Below the pieces are notes generated by a model, which worked only from the letters and a program-made list of their open reading frames with translations, did not search any database and was not told the origin of the DNA. Below, piece after piece: positions 27,625 to 36,092 of a DNA stretch of 54,622 bases. The DNA comes from Streptococcus parasanguinis (GTDB lineage Bacteria > Bacillota > Bacilli > Lactobacillales > Streptococcaceae), in NCBI RefSeq assembly GCF_019929185.1, contig NZ_JAHZPC010000014.1, positions 1-54,622 on the forward strand. Reading direction: 5' to 3'. How positions within the stretch are numbered: the stretch's first letter is position 1; each line of letters opens with the position of its first letter. Made by a program: the position numbers and the translations under genes.

Positions 27625-28878
27625 TTACTTATTCTTTCTAATAAAAGTGTATGGATTCGTTATAAAATAAATGACTAATGAAGCTACTAACCAAGCTACC
27701 ATTGAACAAAGAAATGATAGAGAGGCTCCAAAGATTTCAAATTTCGATACTAAGGGTTTAGCAGTTAAGAGAGACACAATATATCCTACAATAAAAGAAA
27801 TTACCAAATAGCGCTGCTTTCGAAATACTGTTAAAATGTTATCACACACAGTTGAAAATGTACTTGCTATCCCCCCAAGTAGCAATACTATAAAGCTTGT
27901 TTTATATTGCCCTAGATCTGTCCCATATACAATATTTAAAACTGGAATTGCAAGAAAGAAACCTAAAAGGAAAATGAAGGTACACGTACCAAGTAAAATC
28001 TTGAAGAGATTATTCTTGTAAGTGACAAAATGAGAAATCTTCTTTTCTTCTAAAAAGACTGCAAGTTGTGTAATCATTGGTCTAAGAAATACAATCATAA
28101 GATTCATGGCAAAAATTGGTGTAAACAAAATACTAAAATCCCTCTGAACACCATTTCCAATCAAACCTTGATTAAAAATATCATTCAAAGCATATTTAGG
28201 CTGATTATAAATTGAGACCAACAAAAAAGCATTAATAAATAAAGGCAAACAATCTTTCAATACATTGATAATATTACTCAACCTAACACTCTTAAGATTT
28301 AAGCGATGGAAGACTTTTGAATTAGGATAATCAAATAGACCAATAAAAACAAATGAACTGATGGTTTGTGCGATCACAGACCACAATAGATTTTTAGAGA
28401 TAACTAAAGTTAGAGCAAATACAATTGTTGATAAGGTATTTCTCAGAAAGAGAGACTTTCCAGCAATATCCAAACGTTCCTTCTGCTGAAATAATCCTTG
28501 AAAAACATCTGATAAAGCCTCACTGACTCTGAAAAAAGAGACCCAAAATATGATTCCAACATTTGAATGCGTATTCGGATTAAAAATGAGATACGTCACT
28601 AAAAGAAGAACCATTGCAATGTTTGAAATGATCCTCGTAACAAAATAGGTATCAAAAGAATACTTTTCTCTTATATCTGTTGCCTGAAAATCTCTGACCT
28701 GAAAACTAGCAAGAATAACAAATAGGTTTGCAATCGCATAGGCAAAACTGTAAATATCTGCTGAAGTACTATTCAAAGTACGTGTAACAATAAAAAGAAG
28801 AATAACTGAAACAACTGCCGAAGACATACTTCCTAAAATATTCCAGAAAAAAACCTTTTGGGGAGTTACATTTTCCAA
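27625..28878 (-). CDS. Wzx/MATE-type lipid-linked sugar flippase
   Basis: A 417-residue protein with about twelve membrane helices, of the polysaccharide flippase superfamily (Wzx, GacK and relatives). It would flip an undecaprenyl-linked sugar or oligosaccharide to the outer face for the GT-C enzyme. The start is a TTG codon; the ribosome site (GTGAG) is weak and about nine bases away. It has its own promoter, making it the first gene of the flippase-GT2-GT2-DUF2304-GT2-DUF2142 run. Confidence 0.82.
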   Translation of the reverse strand: MENVTPQKVFFWNILGSMSSAVVSVILLFIVTRTLNSTSADIYSFAYAIANLFVILASFQVRDFQATDIREKYSFDTYFVTRIISNIAMVLLLVTYLIFNPNTHSNVGIIFWVSFFRVSEALSDVFQGLFQQKERLDIAGKSLFLRNTLSTIVFALTLVISKNLLWSVIAQTISSFVFIGLFDYPNSKVFHRLNLKSVRLSNIINVLKDCLPLFINAFLLVSIYNQPKYALNDIFNQGLIGNGVQRDFSILFTPIFAMNLMIVFLRPMITQLAVFLEEKKISHFVTYKNNLFKILLGTCTFIFLLGFFLAIPVLNIVYGTDLGQYKTSFIVLLLGGIASTFSTVCDNILTVFRKQRYLVISFIVGYIVSLLTAKPLVSKFEIFGASLSFLCSMVAWLVASLVIYFITNPYTFIRKNK

Positions 28879-28914
28879 GTATTACAACTCACTTTCAATC
28901 AGTATATTGCTTTT

Positions 28915-28923
28915 ATTATATCA
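28915..28923 (-). promoter_or_regulatory. Extended -10 promoter of the flippase operon
   Basis: Minus strand TGATATAAT, about 37 bases before the TTG start. The 147-base gap here is very AT-rich and holds nothing else that I recognise. Confidence 0.7.
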
Positions 28924-29025
28924 TAAACAATATTAAAAAAAATCATTCAAAAGATAACTCTTAATCCATTTTTAAAATCAATTTATAAGTATCTATTTCA
29001 TTTATCAAAAAATTCTACCAATAGT

Positions 29026-30060
29026 TCATTTTGAAAGTTTAGCAACAATATGCCGAGAAGTTTTTGTTCCAAGCACCAAAACAAAAGTAATCAATATAGA
29101 TTGCAAGAATAATAAAAATACAATCAAAGGAAACTTCGGCAATATGTTTGAAAAATCTCCCCATCTTTCAATAATCTTAGGATACCAGTAGTAATCTCCG
29201 ATTACAGACAACAGATAGATTGATAGCGTATTATTTGAGATAAAATAAATAATCTTTTGAAGCCATATTTTTTTTATATCAATATGTAGATGTAATACTA
29301 AATAATAAATTAAAGAAGACAAAAACAATACAGGAAGAACTGAGAATTCAATACCTAAACTCTTTTCTGACACCCCTGCGATTCCAACTATGCTTAAAAT
29401 ATCAACTATAATGATAGATAAAAACACCATCTTCATATTCCATTTTTTAGTTAATGAAGCAAGAAATATCCCAAGAAAGTAATAAGTAATAGGCCAAATC
29501 CCCTTCCAATAGTCGGGAACTAGATGTTGAATAACGATGAACTTTTGATTATTGTCTATTAATGAGAGTGTAGGTGGTAAAACAGTTAGAATAATCAGAA
29601 TTAATATCACTAAACCTTGAGCTCTTTGATTTTTTAATGATTTATAACCACTATTTAATAATGGAATCAATAGATACAAACCAATATACATATTTACATA
29701 CCAGGCGTAATGACTGAATGTAACTATATTAACAACTAATTTTTCCAAATATTCTATATTAAAAGCCTTATTATCAAATAATGTATAAACTGAAGCTGTT
29801 AAGACATATATACCAAGTACTGGGAGTAATTTTAGAAAATATACTTTACTATAGGTCTTATCTTTCATTAAACTACCTGTGACCATGATAAACAATGGAA
29901 CACAAGTCATAAAAATTATCCAAATGAAAGAAGAATAGAAAACACTTTTAAAGCTGAAAGAACGTCCATAATAACTAGTATGAAGAAAAAAATGAACACA
30001 TAATACAAACATTACAGCAATACATTTTAAAACATCAATATTGATATTCCTCTTTTTCAT
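29026..30060 (-). CDS. Acyltransferase family 3 membrane protein
   Basis: A 344-residue protein with about ten membrane helices. The N-terminal INIDVLKCIAVMFVLCVHFFLH holds the catalytic-type His in the first helix (given as about residues 7-28), typical of acyltransferase family 3 (OafA, WecH, OatA membrane part). It lacks the extra SGNH domain of OatA, so it fits O-acetylation of a polysaccharide sugar better than of peptidoglycan. I start at the ATG with AAAGGAG upstream. No own promoter is visible: only about 20 bases separate it from the rmlD terminator. Confidence 0.82.
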   Translation of the reverse strand: MKKRNINIDVLKCIAVMFVLCVHFFLHTSYYGRSFSFKSVFYSSFIWIIFMTCVPLFIMVTGSLMKDKTYSKVYFLKLLPVLGIYVLTASVYTLFDNKAFNIEYLEKLVVNIVTFSHYAWYVNMYIGLYLLIPLLNSGYKSLKNQRAQGLVILILIILTVLPPTLSLIDNNQKFIVIQHLVPDYWKGIWPITYYFLGIFLASLTKKWNMKMVFLSIIIVDILSIVGIAGVSEKSLGIEFSVLPVLFLSSLIYYLVLHLHIDIKKIWLQKIIYFISNNTLSIYLLSVIGDYYWYPKIIERWGDFSNILPKFPLIVFLLFLQSILITFVLVLGTKTSRHIVAKLSK

Positions 30061-30078
30061 AACACTCCTTTCAATCAA

Positions 30079-30108
30079 ATGAAAAGATGGCTTACTACCA
30101 TCTTTTTC
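30079..30108 (-). terminator. Terminator of rmlD
   Basis: Minus strand AAAGATGG-TAGTAAG-CCATCTTT, then TTC. The following acyltransferase gene must rely on read-through or a promoter that I cannot see. Confidence 0.75.
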
Positions 30109-30115
30109 ACTTTAA

Positions 30116-30967
30116 TTATTTCACTTCTTGTTTATAGAACTCTTTCAAGGCATCCTTCCAGGTTGGAATAACAAATCCTGTTGCTTTCGCTTTTGCCAAA
30201 CTCATTGTTGAGTTCAGTGGGCGTTTCGCCTTAGCTGGGAATTGGCTGGAATCCACTGGCTTCACTTCTACATCCGTATCTTTGAGGATTTCAACTGCAA
30301 AGTCATACCAAGTTGTATCTTCTTCAGCATCATTTGATAGATGGTAATAACCATATTCTTTACGGTTTTCAGCTAAATAAGTCATAAACTCAGCCAATGT
30401 ACGTGTCCAGGTTGGACGACCATGTTGGTCATTGACGACCGTCAAAGTCTTGTGAGTCTTAGCTAAGTTTTGCATGGTGAAGACAAAGTTCTTACCGTAG
30501 TTCCCAAAGACCCAAGCTGTACGGATGATATAGAAGTTAGACACATGCTTCTCAACCAATTCTTCCCCCATACGTTTGGTACGACCGTACTCTGTTTGAG
30601 GATCTGGTTGATCGTCTACTTCCCACTCTTGACCTACTGGTTTTTCACCATCAAAAACGTAGTCTGTTGAAATATAAACCAAGGTTGCACCATGCTTTTC
30701 AGATGCTTTTGCTACATTTTCCGTACCAGTCACGTTGATAGCATAGTCCAACTCTTTTCCTTCGTCTTCAGCCGCATCAACAGCTGTATAGGCAGCACAG
30801 TGGTAGACTAGGGTTGGTTTTACTTCTGCGAATACCTCATCTACTTTTTCTGCATTTGTGATATCCATCTCAGCCACATCAACAGCTACATATTCTTCAT
30901 TTCGTTCGTCTAACAAATGGCGAAGCTCCGTTCCAAGTTGACCATTTGCACCTGTAATTAAAATCAT
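30116..30967 (-). CDS. rmlD: dTDP-4-dehydrorhamnose reductase
   Basis: Last enzyme of dTDP-L-rhamnose synthesis; reduces dTDP-4-keto-rhamnose with NAD(P)H in the cytosol. The 283-residue protein has the Rossmann start LITGANGQLGTEL, the catalytic YGRTK (Tyr and Lys) near residue 127 and the STDYVFDG segment near 104. It supplies the sugar donor for RgpA/B/F. It has its own promoter and terminator. rmlA, B and C are not in the window. Confidence 0.95.
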   Translation of the reverse strand: MILITGANGQLGTELRHLLDERNEEYVAVDVAEMDITNAEKVDEVFAEVKPTLVYHCAAYTAVDAAEDEGKELDYAINVTGTENVAKASEKHGATLVYISTDYVFDGEKPVGQEWEVDDQPDPQTEYGRTKRMGEELVEKHVSNFYIIRTAWVFGNYGKNFVFTMQNLAKTHKTLTVVNDQHGRPTWTRTLAEFMTYLAENRKEYGYYHLSNDAEEDTTWYDFAVEILKDTDVEVKPVDSSQFPAKAKRPLNSTMSLAKAKATGFVIPTWKDALKEFYKQEVK

Positions 30968-30999
30968 GTTACGTTCCTTTCAAATGCTTTATCCCTATC

Positions 31000-31008
31000 A
31001 TTATAGCA
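31000..31008 (-). promoter_or_regulatory. Extended -10 promoter of rmlD
   Basis: Minus strand TGCTATAAT. It directly abuts the T run of the upstream terminator, so termination and initiation occur within about 30 bases. Confidence 0.75.
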
Positions 31009-31032
31009 AAAAAAGCAGAAGTTTTCTGCTTT
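31008..31032 (-). terminator. Terminator of the GtrB-like gene
   Basis: Minus strand AGCAGAA-AAC-TTCTGCT followed by TTTTTT. It sits right on the stop codon of the upstream gene. Confidence 0.85.
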
Positions 31033-31959
31033 TTACTCACTTTTCTCTTTGATGACATAGATTGGACGTTTCTTAGTTTCCATAAAGATCTTACCGATAT
31101 ATTTCCCTAAAATCCCAATGGTTAGTAATTGGAACCCTCCTAGGAAAAGAATCACTGTCATGAGGGATGGCCAACCTGAAGTAGGATCTCCAAAGACTAA
31201 GGTACGGATCACAATCAGAATCACCATGATAAAGGCCAAGATCCAAGATAAAAGTCCACCAATAAAGGCAATGTTTAATGGGGCATCCGAGAAATTGACA
31301 ATCCCTTCAATCGAGTACTTAAAAAGGGACCAAAAATTCCAAGACGTCTCTCCTGCCACGCGCTCGACATTTTTATATTCCAGGTATTCTGTCTCAAATC
31401 CTACCCAAGCAAAAATTCCTTTTGAGAAACGATTGTACTCCGATAACTCCATGATAGCATCGACCATGGGACGGCGCATCAAACGGAAATCACGCGCCCC
31501 GTCAACCATTTCCACCTGACTAATATGATTGATCAATTTATAAAACATCCGTGCAAAGAAAGAGCGGATCGGTGGTTCCCCATCACGGGTTACGCGTCTC
31601 GTTCCGACACAGTCTAAATTCGGCTGTTCCTCCAACTTCTGCTTCATTTCAATCAATAACTCCGGAGGGTCCTGCAGATCTACATCCATGACCGTCACAT
31701 ATTCACCACTAGCACGCTCAAGTCCAGCATATAGTGCGGCCTCTTTCCCGAAATTTCGAGAAAAAGAAAGGTAGTGCACATTTGAATCTGTAACATGTAA
31801 CTTTCGAAGAACGGATAGTGTACCATCTGAAGAGCCATCATTTATAAAAATATATTCAAACTTTTCTCCCATCTTCATCCGAACACGTTCCATTTCTCGA
31901 TAAAACAATGGAATCGATTCTTCTTCGTTAAAACATGGGACTACAACTGATATGGTCAT
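31033..31959 (-). CDS. GtrB-like undecaprenyl-phosphate glycosyltransferase
   Basis: A 308-residue GT2 enzyme with VSVVVPCFNEEESIP at the start, FINDGSSDGT near 38, and VMDVDLQDPP near 90. Two C-terminal membrane helices (about 230-255 and 265-290) make it a GtrB/CsbB type. These load glucose or another hexose on undecaprenyl phosphate at the inner face. It is a second, distinct loader beside the GacI-like gene. The lipid-linked sugar could decorate the rhamnan or another wall polymer. It has its own promoter and terminator. Confidence 0.85.
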   Translation of the reverse strand: MTISVVVPCFNEEESIPLFYREMERVRMKMGEKFEYIFINDGSSDGTLSVLRKLHVTDSNVHYLSFSRNFGKEAALYAGLERASGEYVTVMDVDLQDPPELLIEMKQKLEEQPNLDCVGTRRVTRDGEPPIRSFFARMFYKLINHISQVEMVDGARDFRLMRRPMVDAIMELSEYNRFSKGIFAWVGFETEYLEYKNVERVAGETSWNFWSLFKYSIEGIVNFSDAPLNIAFIGGLLSWILAFIMVILIVIRTLVFGDPTSGWPSLMTVILFLGGFQLLTIGILGKYIGKIFMETKKRPIYVIKEKSE

Positions 31960-31987
31960 CTCTTACTCCTTGACTTATTCACTTTCT

Positions 31988-31996
31988 ATTGTAACA
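31988..31996 (-). promoter_or_regulatory. Extended -10 promoter of the GtrB-like gene
   Basis: Minus strand TGTTACAAT, about 29 bases before the ATG. Confidence 0.65.
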
Positions 31997-32047
31997 AAAA
32001 ACTCTCGTAAACCCTAGTATTTTTCACCCCGCCCCTCCCCCTTTTCA

Positions 32048-32056
32048 TGGTATAAT
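32048..32056 (+). promoter_or_regulatory. Extended -10 promoter of the oxidoreductase-helicase unit
   Basis: TGGTATAAT, 29 bases before the ATG. A ribosome site GGAAGGA follows. No -35 match in the C-rich stretch upstream. Confidence 0.75.
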
Positions 32057-32085
32057 AGAGTGAATCGATTACGGAAGGACACCTT

Positions 32086-33066
32086 ATGTTAAAGCTGGGA
32101 ATTATTGGTACGAGTTGGATTTCACATGAATTTATTACAGCTGCTTATCAGACAGGCCACTATCACTTGCAGGCTGTGTATTCGAGAAAGATGAAGACTG
32201 CTCAAGAGTTTTGTGAGCCTTATGGAGCGATCTCTTGCTACACGGATTTCATCGACTTTTTAGACAGTGAGCTGGATGTGGTCTACATTGCCAGCCCCAA
32301 TTCTCTTCATTTCGCTCAGGCCAAGCTTGCTATTTTAGCAAAGAAGCATGTCATCATTGAAAAACCGGCTGTGACCAAGCCTTCTGAATGGAAGGAACTG
32401 GTCAAGCTTGCTAATGAGCACCAGGTCTATCTCTTTGAAGCTGCCAGAAATTACCAAGAAGCAGCCTTTCAAGTAGTTAAAAACTTCCTCTCTAATCAGG
32501 AAATACTGGGCGCCAACTTCACCTTTGCCAAATATTCTTCCAAATTGCCGGCTCTTCTTGCAGGTGAGATGCCCAATATTTTCTCAGATGTCTATGCAGG
32601 TGGGGCCTTGATGGATCTGGGTGTCTACTGCCTCTACCTGGCCATTGGCTTCTTTGGAGTTCCAATCTCCAGCCACTACACCGCTCAGCAATTACCCAAT
32701 TTGGTTGATCTCTATGGTCAAGGTGTCTTGATTTATCCAGAGTTTCAGGTTGCCATTCAGGCGGGGAAAAATATCACCAGCCATCTACCTGCTGAAATCT
32801 ATACCAAGACTGGAACTCTGACTCTAAATGCTGTAGAAGCTATCAACCAGGCCCAATTTGTCAGCCATTCTGGGGAAGTCATCGACCTTCCGATCCAGTC
32901 CTGCCCACACCAAATGCAAGATGAGGCGGAAGCCTTTGCCCTTGCCATCGCTCATCAAAAGCCAGCTGCTTATCTTGAATGGTTACAAACAGCTGAGCAG
33001 GTCCATGAAACCCTCTACCAGATGCGTCAAAGCGCTGGAATACAATTTAAGGATGAAAAAGAATGA
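32086..33066 (+). CDS. Gfo/Idh/MocA-family oxidoreductase
   Basis: A 326-residue NAD(P)-dependent oxidoreductase. The N-terminal Rossmann fold starts LGIIGTSWISHEFI; IASPNSLHF and the family EKPAVTKP motif (about 92-99, catalytic Lys) follow. The C-terminal half is the usual alpha/beta domain with GGALMDLGVYCLYLA. The sugar substrate cannot be read from sequence. It overlaps the helicase gene by four bases (ATGA). Confidence 0.88.
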   Translation: MLKLGIIGTSWISHEFITAAYQTGHYHLQAVYSRKMKTAQEFCEPYGAISCYTDFIDFLDSELDVVYIASPNSLHFAQAKLAILAKKHVIIEKPAVTKPSEWKELVKLANEHQVYLFEAARNYQEAAFQVVKNFLSNQEILGANFTFAKYSSKLPALLAGEMPNIFSDVYAGGALMDLGVYCLYLAIGFFGVPISSHYTAQQLPNLVDLYGQGVLIYPEFQVAIQAGKNITSHLPAEIYTKTGTLTLNAVEAINQAQFVSHSGEVIDLPIQSCPHQMQDEAEAFALAIAHQKPAAYLEWLQTAEQVHETLYQMRQSAGIQFKDEKE

Positions 33067-34148
33067 AAGAACAATTTCCACAAAGCTGGAAAGACCAGTT
33101 AGAAACACTTGGATTTGATACATTCACTGAAATTCAGGAACAGATCTTCTCCCCTATCTATGAAGGAGAAAATGTCCTCGGGATCAGTCCTACCGGTACA
33201 GGTAAGACACTCGCCTATCTCTTTCCGAGCTTGCTCAAACTCAAACCGAAGAAGGCCCAACAACTCTTGATTTTGGCTCCTAATACAGAATTAGCAGGAC
33301 AAATTTTTGATGTCACCAAACAATGGGCAGAGCCTCTCGGTCTCCAGACACAACTCTTCCTTTCAGGATCTAGTCAAAAACGGCAAATCGAACGCCTCAA
33401 AAAAGGACCCGAAATCCTGGTTGGGACGCCTGGTCGGATCTTTGAGCTGATCAAGCTGAAAAAGATCAAAATGATGAATGTAGAAACCATCATTTTAGAT
33501 GAATTCGACCAATTACTGAGCGATTCTCAGTACCACTTCATCGACAAGATCAGCCACTATGCTCCCCGTGACCACCAATATGTCTACATGAGCGCCACAG
33601 CCAAGGTCGATCCAGACCAGCTAGAAGAAAATACTCTTCGCATTTCGGTTGATGGAGTTTCTTTGGACAATATCCAACATTTTTATATGCAAGTGGATAA
33701 GCGAGACAAGGTCGAATTGCTCCGCAAACTCGCCTACGTCGAAGATTTTCGTGGTCTGGCTTTTTTCAACAGCCTGTCTGATCTAGGTAGTGCTGAAGAA
33801 AAACTACAATACCGGGGTGTTGAGGCCGTTTCGCTCGCCAGTGATGTCAATGTCAAATACCGCAAGGTCATTCTGGAACGCTTCAAAGACCATCAGCTGA
33901 CCCTCTTGCTGGCCACCGATTTGGTCGCTCGTGGAATCGATATTGAACATCTTGAGTGTGTGATTAACTACGATATTCCTCGTGATGTGGAGACCTATAC
34001 CCACCGTGCCGGTCGAACAGGACGAATGGGGCGGGAGGGCTATGTAATCACCTTTATCACCCACCCAGAAGAACTCAAATCCTTAAAAAAATACGCTTCT
34101 GTCCGTGAACTGGTTTTAAAAAATTCCGAACTCTTTTTAAATGAATAA
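33063..34148 (+). CDS. DEAD-box RNA helicase, DEFD variant
   Basis: A 361-residue ATP-dependent RNA helicase made of just the two RecA-like cores. Motifs: Q motif FTEIQEQ (21-27), motif I SPTGTGKT (42-49), motif Ib TPGR, motif II DEFD (146-149, in place of DEAD), motif III SAT (177-179), then ARGIDI and HRAGRTGR in the second core. There is no basic C-terminal tail. It is likely the short streptococcal CshB-like helicase used for RNA handling at low temperature; that role is inferred. Confidence 0.92.
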   Translation: MKEQFPQSWKDQLETLGFDTFTEIQEQIFSPIYEGENVLGISPTGTGKTLAYLFPSLLKLKPKKAQQLLILAPNTELAGQIFDVTKQWAEPLGLQTQLFLSGSSQKRQIERLKKGPEILVGTPGRIFELIKLKKIKMMNVETIILDEFDQLLSDSQYHFIDKISHYAPRDHQYVYMSATAKVDPDQLEENTLRISVDGVSLDNIQHFYMQVDKRDKVELLRKLAYVEDFRGLAFFNSLSDLGSAEEKLQYRGVEAVSLASDVNVKYRKVILERFKDHQLTLLLATDLVARGIDIEHLECVINYDIPRDVETYTHRAGRTGRMGREGYVITFITHPEELKSLKKYASVRELVLKNSELFLNE

Positions 34149-34149
34149 G

Positions 34150-34187
34150 AAAATCCTCTGCTAGTGAATGAACTGCAGAGGATTTTT
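34150..34187. terminator. Bidirectional terminator between helicase and pgdA
   Basis: AAAATCCTCTGC pairs with GCAGAGGATTTT around a 13-base loop, with T on both strands' exits. It serves the two convergent genes. Confidence 0.9.
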
Positions 34188-34190
34188 ATG

Positions 34191-35573
34191 TTAATTTCCA
34201 TTGTAATAAATGCGATGACTTTCAAGTTGATAATCCAACAATTCATCCACCGTTACAAAGGTATAGCCTTGTGATTTGAGGTAGTCAAGGACGGTCGGTA
34301 GAGCGTCAATCGTGGTTTGATGGATATCATGCATGAGGATAATCGAACCCGGTTTGACTTCTTTTTTCACTTCATTGAGAATAGCCGTCGTATTATGTGT
34401 CTTCCAATCTAGGCTATCTACATCCCACATGATGAAGGATTGGTCGACACCGTATTGGATAGCGTTATTGATGGCCCCATACGGAGGACGGGTAATCTTG
34501 GTCTGCACACCTGTCGCTTTTTGAATAGCTTCTTGGGTATCCAAGATCTCTTTTTTGGCATTATCCAAGCTCAATTTTGGCAATTGAGGGTGATCCCAGG
34601 TATGGTTCCCGATTTGATGACCTTCTTTGCGGACTTGCTTAGCAATATCCGGATTCGCACTGACATTTTTTCCGACCATAAAGAAGGTAGCTTTGGCATT
34701 GTATTTCTTTAAGATGGCCAGCGCCTGAGGAGTCGTGGTTGGATCTGGTCCATCATCAAAGGTCAGGGCAATCATCTTACGGTGGCGTTCTTCAATATAG
34801 GATTCATAAGAAGCTAGATCATCAGGAAGTAAGCGCTCTGTATCAATCACGTCGTAGAATTTAGACAAGGGAACAGTGAAGGTATCGTCTCCTTTAACCT
34901 TGGTTGGAAATGGAATGGTGAAATTTCCTTTTTCATATTGGAATTCCCATTGGCTCAAATCCAACTCTGAGAAGTGGGCAACCATTTGATCAATGCTTTC
35001 CTCGTCCAGCTGACGAAAGGCTAGATTCCCCCGTAATTCCTCCAAAAAGATCTGTTTGGCTCCATCTGGATCCGCAAAAACCTGGCTGAGGGTCAAAGGG
35101 TTACTATCATCATCCAAGTAAAAGAGGGGCAACTTCACCGTCTCATCTTTGATGAATTTCCCTTTTTTGTACTGGTATTCAGCCCGTTTGATTTGGATAG
35201 GGTGATAACCAACAAAAGGCGCTTCTGCTTCTTCACTATGGTAGAAGGTCAAATGCTTTGGCTCCTTGGTTTTCTCATCCGATCCTAGACGCTGAAGGTC
35301 TTCTTGGATCTTCTCTTTCACAATCTCAACAGGCTGTCCATCTTTAGTAGGATAATAAGCCGTCACATAAGAAGTTCCTAAAATCCCTTCCTGAACTTGA
35401 ACATCTTTCCCTTTTTCAGAGCTTTTCTCGAGTTGGGTGACCTTGGCAAACTGATCCTGATAGGCTTTTTGTTCACGAACCCTTTGAATCTTTTGATAGC
35501 CGATATACAAAAGACTCAATAAAAGGAGATTTGTAATGATTAATAAAATAGTTTTCGTGTGTTTGAATCTCAT
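34191..35573 (-). CDS. pgdA: Peptidoglycan N-acetylglucosamine deacetylase
   Basis: A 460-residue enzyme anchored by one helix (about 8-26). Residues about 40-250 are the extracellular domains seen in pneumococcal PgdA. The NodB deacetylase domain follows: TFDDGP with Asp273/Asp274, zinc ligands His324 and His328 (NHTWDH), RPPYG at 362-366, and the catalytic His415 (LMHDIH). It removes acetyl groups from peptidoglycan GlcNAc and gives lysozyme resistance. The -10 box lies six bases before the ATG and there is no ribosome site, so the message is probably leaderless. Confidence 0.93.
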   Translation of the reverse strand: MRFKHTKTILLIITNLLLLSLLYIGYQKIQRVREQKAYQDQFAKVTQLEKSSEKGKDVQVQEGILGTSYVTAYYPTKDGQPVEIVKEKIQEDLQRLGSDEKTKEPKHLTFYHSEEAEAPFVGYHPIQIKRAEYQYKKGKFIKDETVKLPLFYLDDDSNPLTLSQVFADPDGAKQIFLEELRGNLAFRQLDEESIDQMVAHFSELDLSQWEFQYEKGNFTIPFPTKVKGDDTFTVPLSKFYDVIDTERLLPDDLASYESYIEERHRKMIALTFDDGPDPTTTPQALAILKKYNAKATFFMVGKNVSANPDIAKQVRKEGHQIGNHTWDHPQLPKLSLDNAKKEILDTQEAIQKATGVQTKITRPPYGAINNAIQYGVDQSFIMWDVDSLDWKTHNTTAILNEVKKEVKPGSIILMHDIHQTTIDALPTVLDYLKSQGYTFVTVDELLDYQLESHRIYYNGN

Positions 35574-35579
35574 AACTTT

Positions 35580-35588
35580 ATTATAGCA
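35580..35588 (-). promoter_or_regulatory. pgdA extended -10, leaderless arrangement
   Basis: Minus strand TGCTATAAT, then six bases (AAAGTT), then ATG. The expected transcript start is on or next to the A of ATG. Confidence 0.75.
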
Positions 35589-35633
35589 AATTTCTCTCGA
35601 AAAAACATTCCTTTTTTGTAAATGGTTTCATAA

Positions 35634-35687
35634 AAAGAGGGCGACTGTCGTCGCCGACAGCGGCCCCTGTTTTTAGTCCCTCTTATT
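35634..35687 (-). terminator. Terminator of ciaR-ciaH-gloA
   Basis: Minus strand AAGAGGG pairs with CCCTCTT at the base, with an inner GCTGTCG/CGACAG stem, then TTTTT. It covers the gloA stop codon. Confidence 0.85.
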
Positions 35688-36063
35688 TTTCGCGAATGAC
35701 TTCTACTTTATATCCATCCGGATCTACAACAAAATAGTAATTCGGTTGCGTTCCTGGAAGACCTTTTGGTTCCGTCACTTCATAGCCTTTAGCCTTGTGT
35801 TCAGCATTCAAACCTTCCAAATCAGGAGTACTCAAAGCAACGTGAGCATAGCCATCTCCGATGACATATGGACCATGATCATAATTGTAAGTCAATTCCA
35901 GCTCATAGTCATCTCCAGGCAAGGCCAAATAAACAATCGTGAACTTGTAGTCTGGGAAATCTTTCCGACGTTTTTCTTCAAAACCAAAAGCATCTTGGTA
36001 AAAAGCGATTGATTTTTCTAAGTTTTCCACACGAAGGCAAGTGTGCAACATTTTTGAACTCAT
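35683..36063 (-). CDS. gloA: Lactoylglutathione lyase (glyoxalase I)
   Basis: A 126-residue VOC-fold enzyme that isomerises the methylglyoxal-thiol adduct. The four metal ligands His7, Glu56, His74 and Glu121 are at nearly the same positions as in E. coli GloA. A good ribosome site (GAGGA) precedes the ATG. It starts 29 bases after ciaH, so it belongs to the cia transcript. Streptococci may use a different thiol or imported glutathione; the exact cofactor is not shown. Confidence 0.9.
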   Translation of the reverse strand: MSSKMLHTCLRVENLEKSIAFYQDAFGFEEKRRKDFPDYKFTIVYLALPGDDYELELTYNYDHGPYVIGDGYAHVALSTPDLEGLNAEHKAKGYEVTEPKGLPGTQPNYYFVVDPDGYKVEVIREK

Positions 36064-36092
36064 AGGTTTTCCTCTTTTCTATTTTTTAAAGA

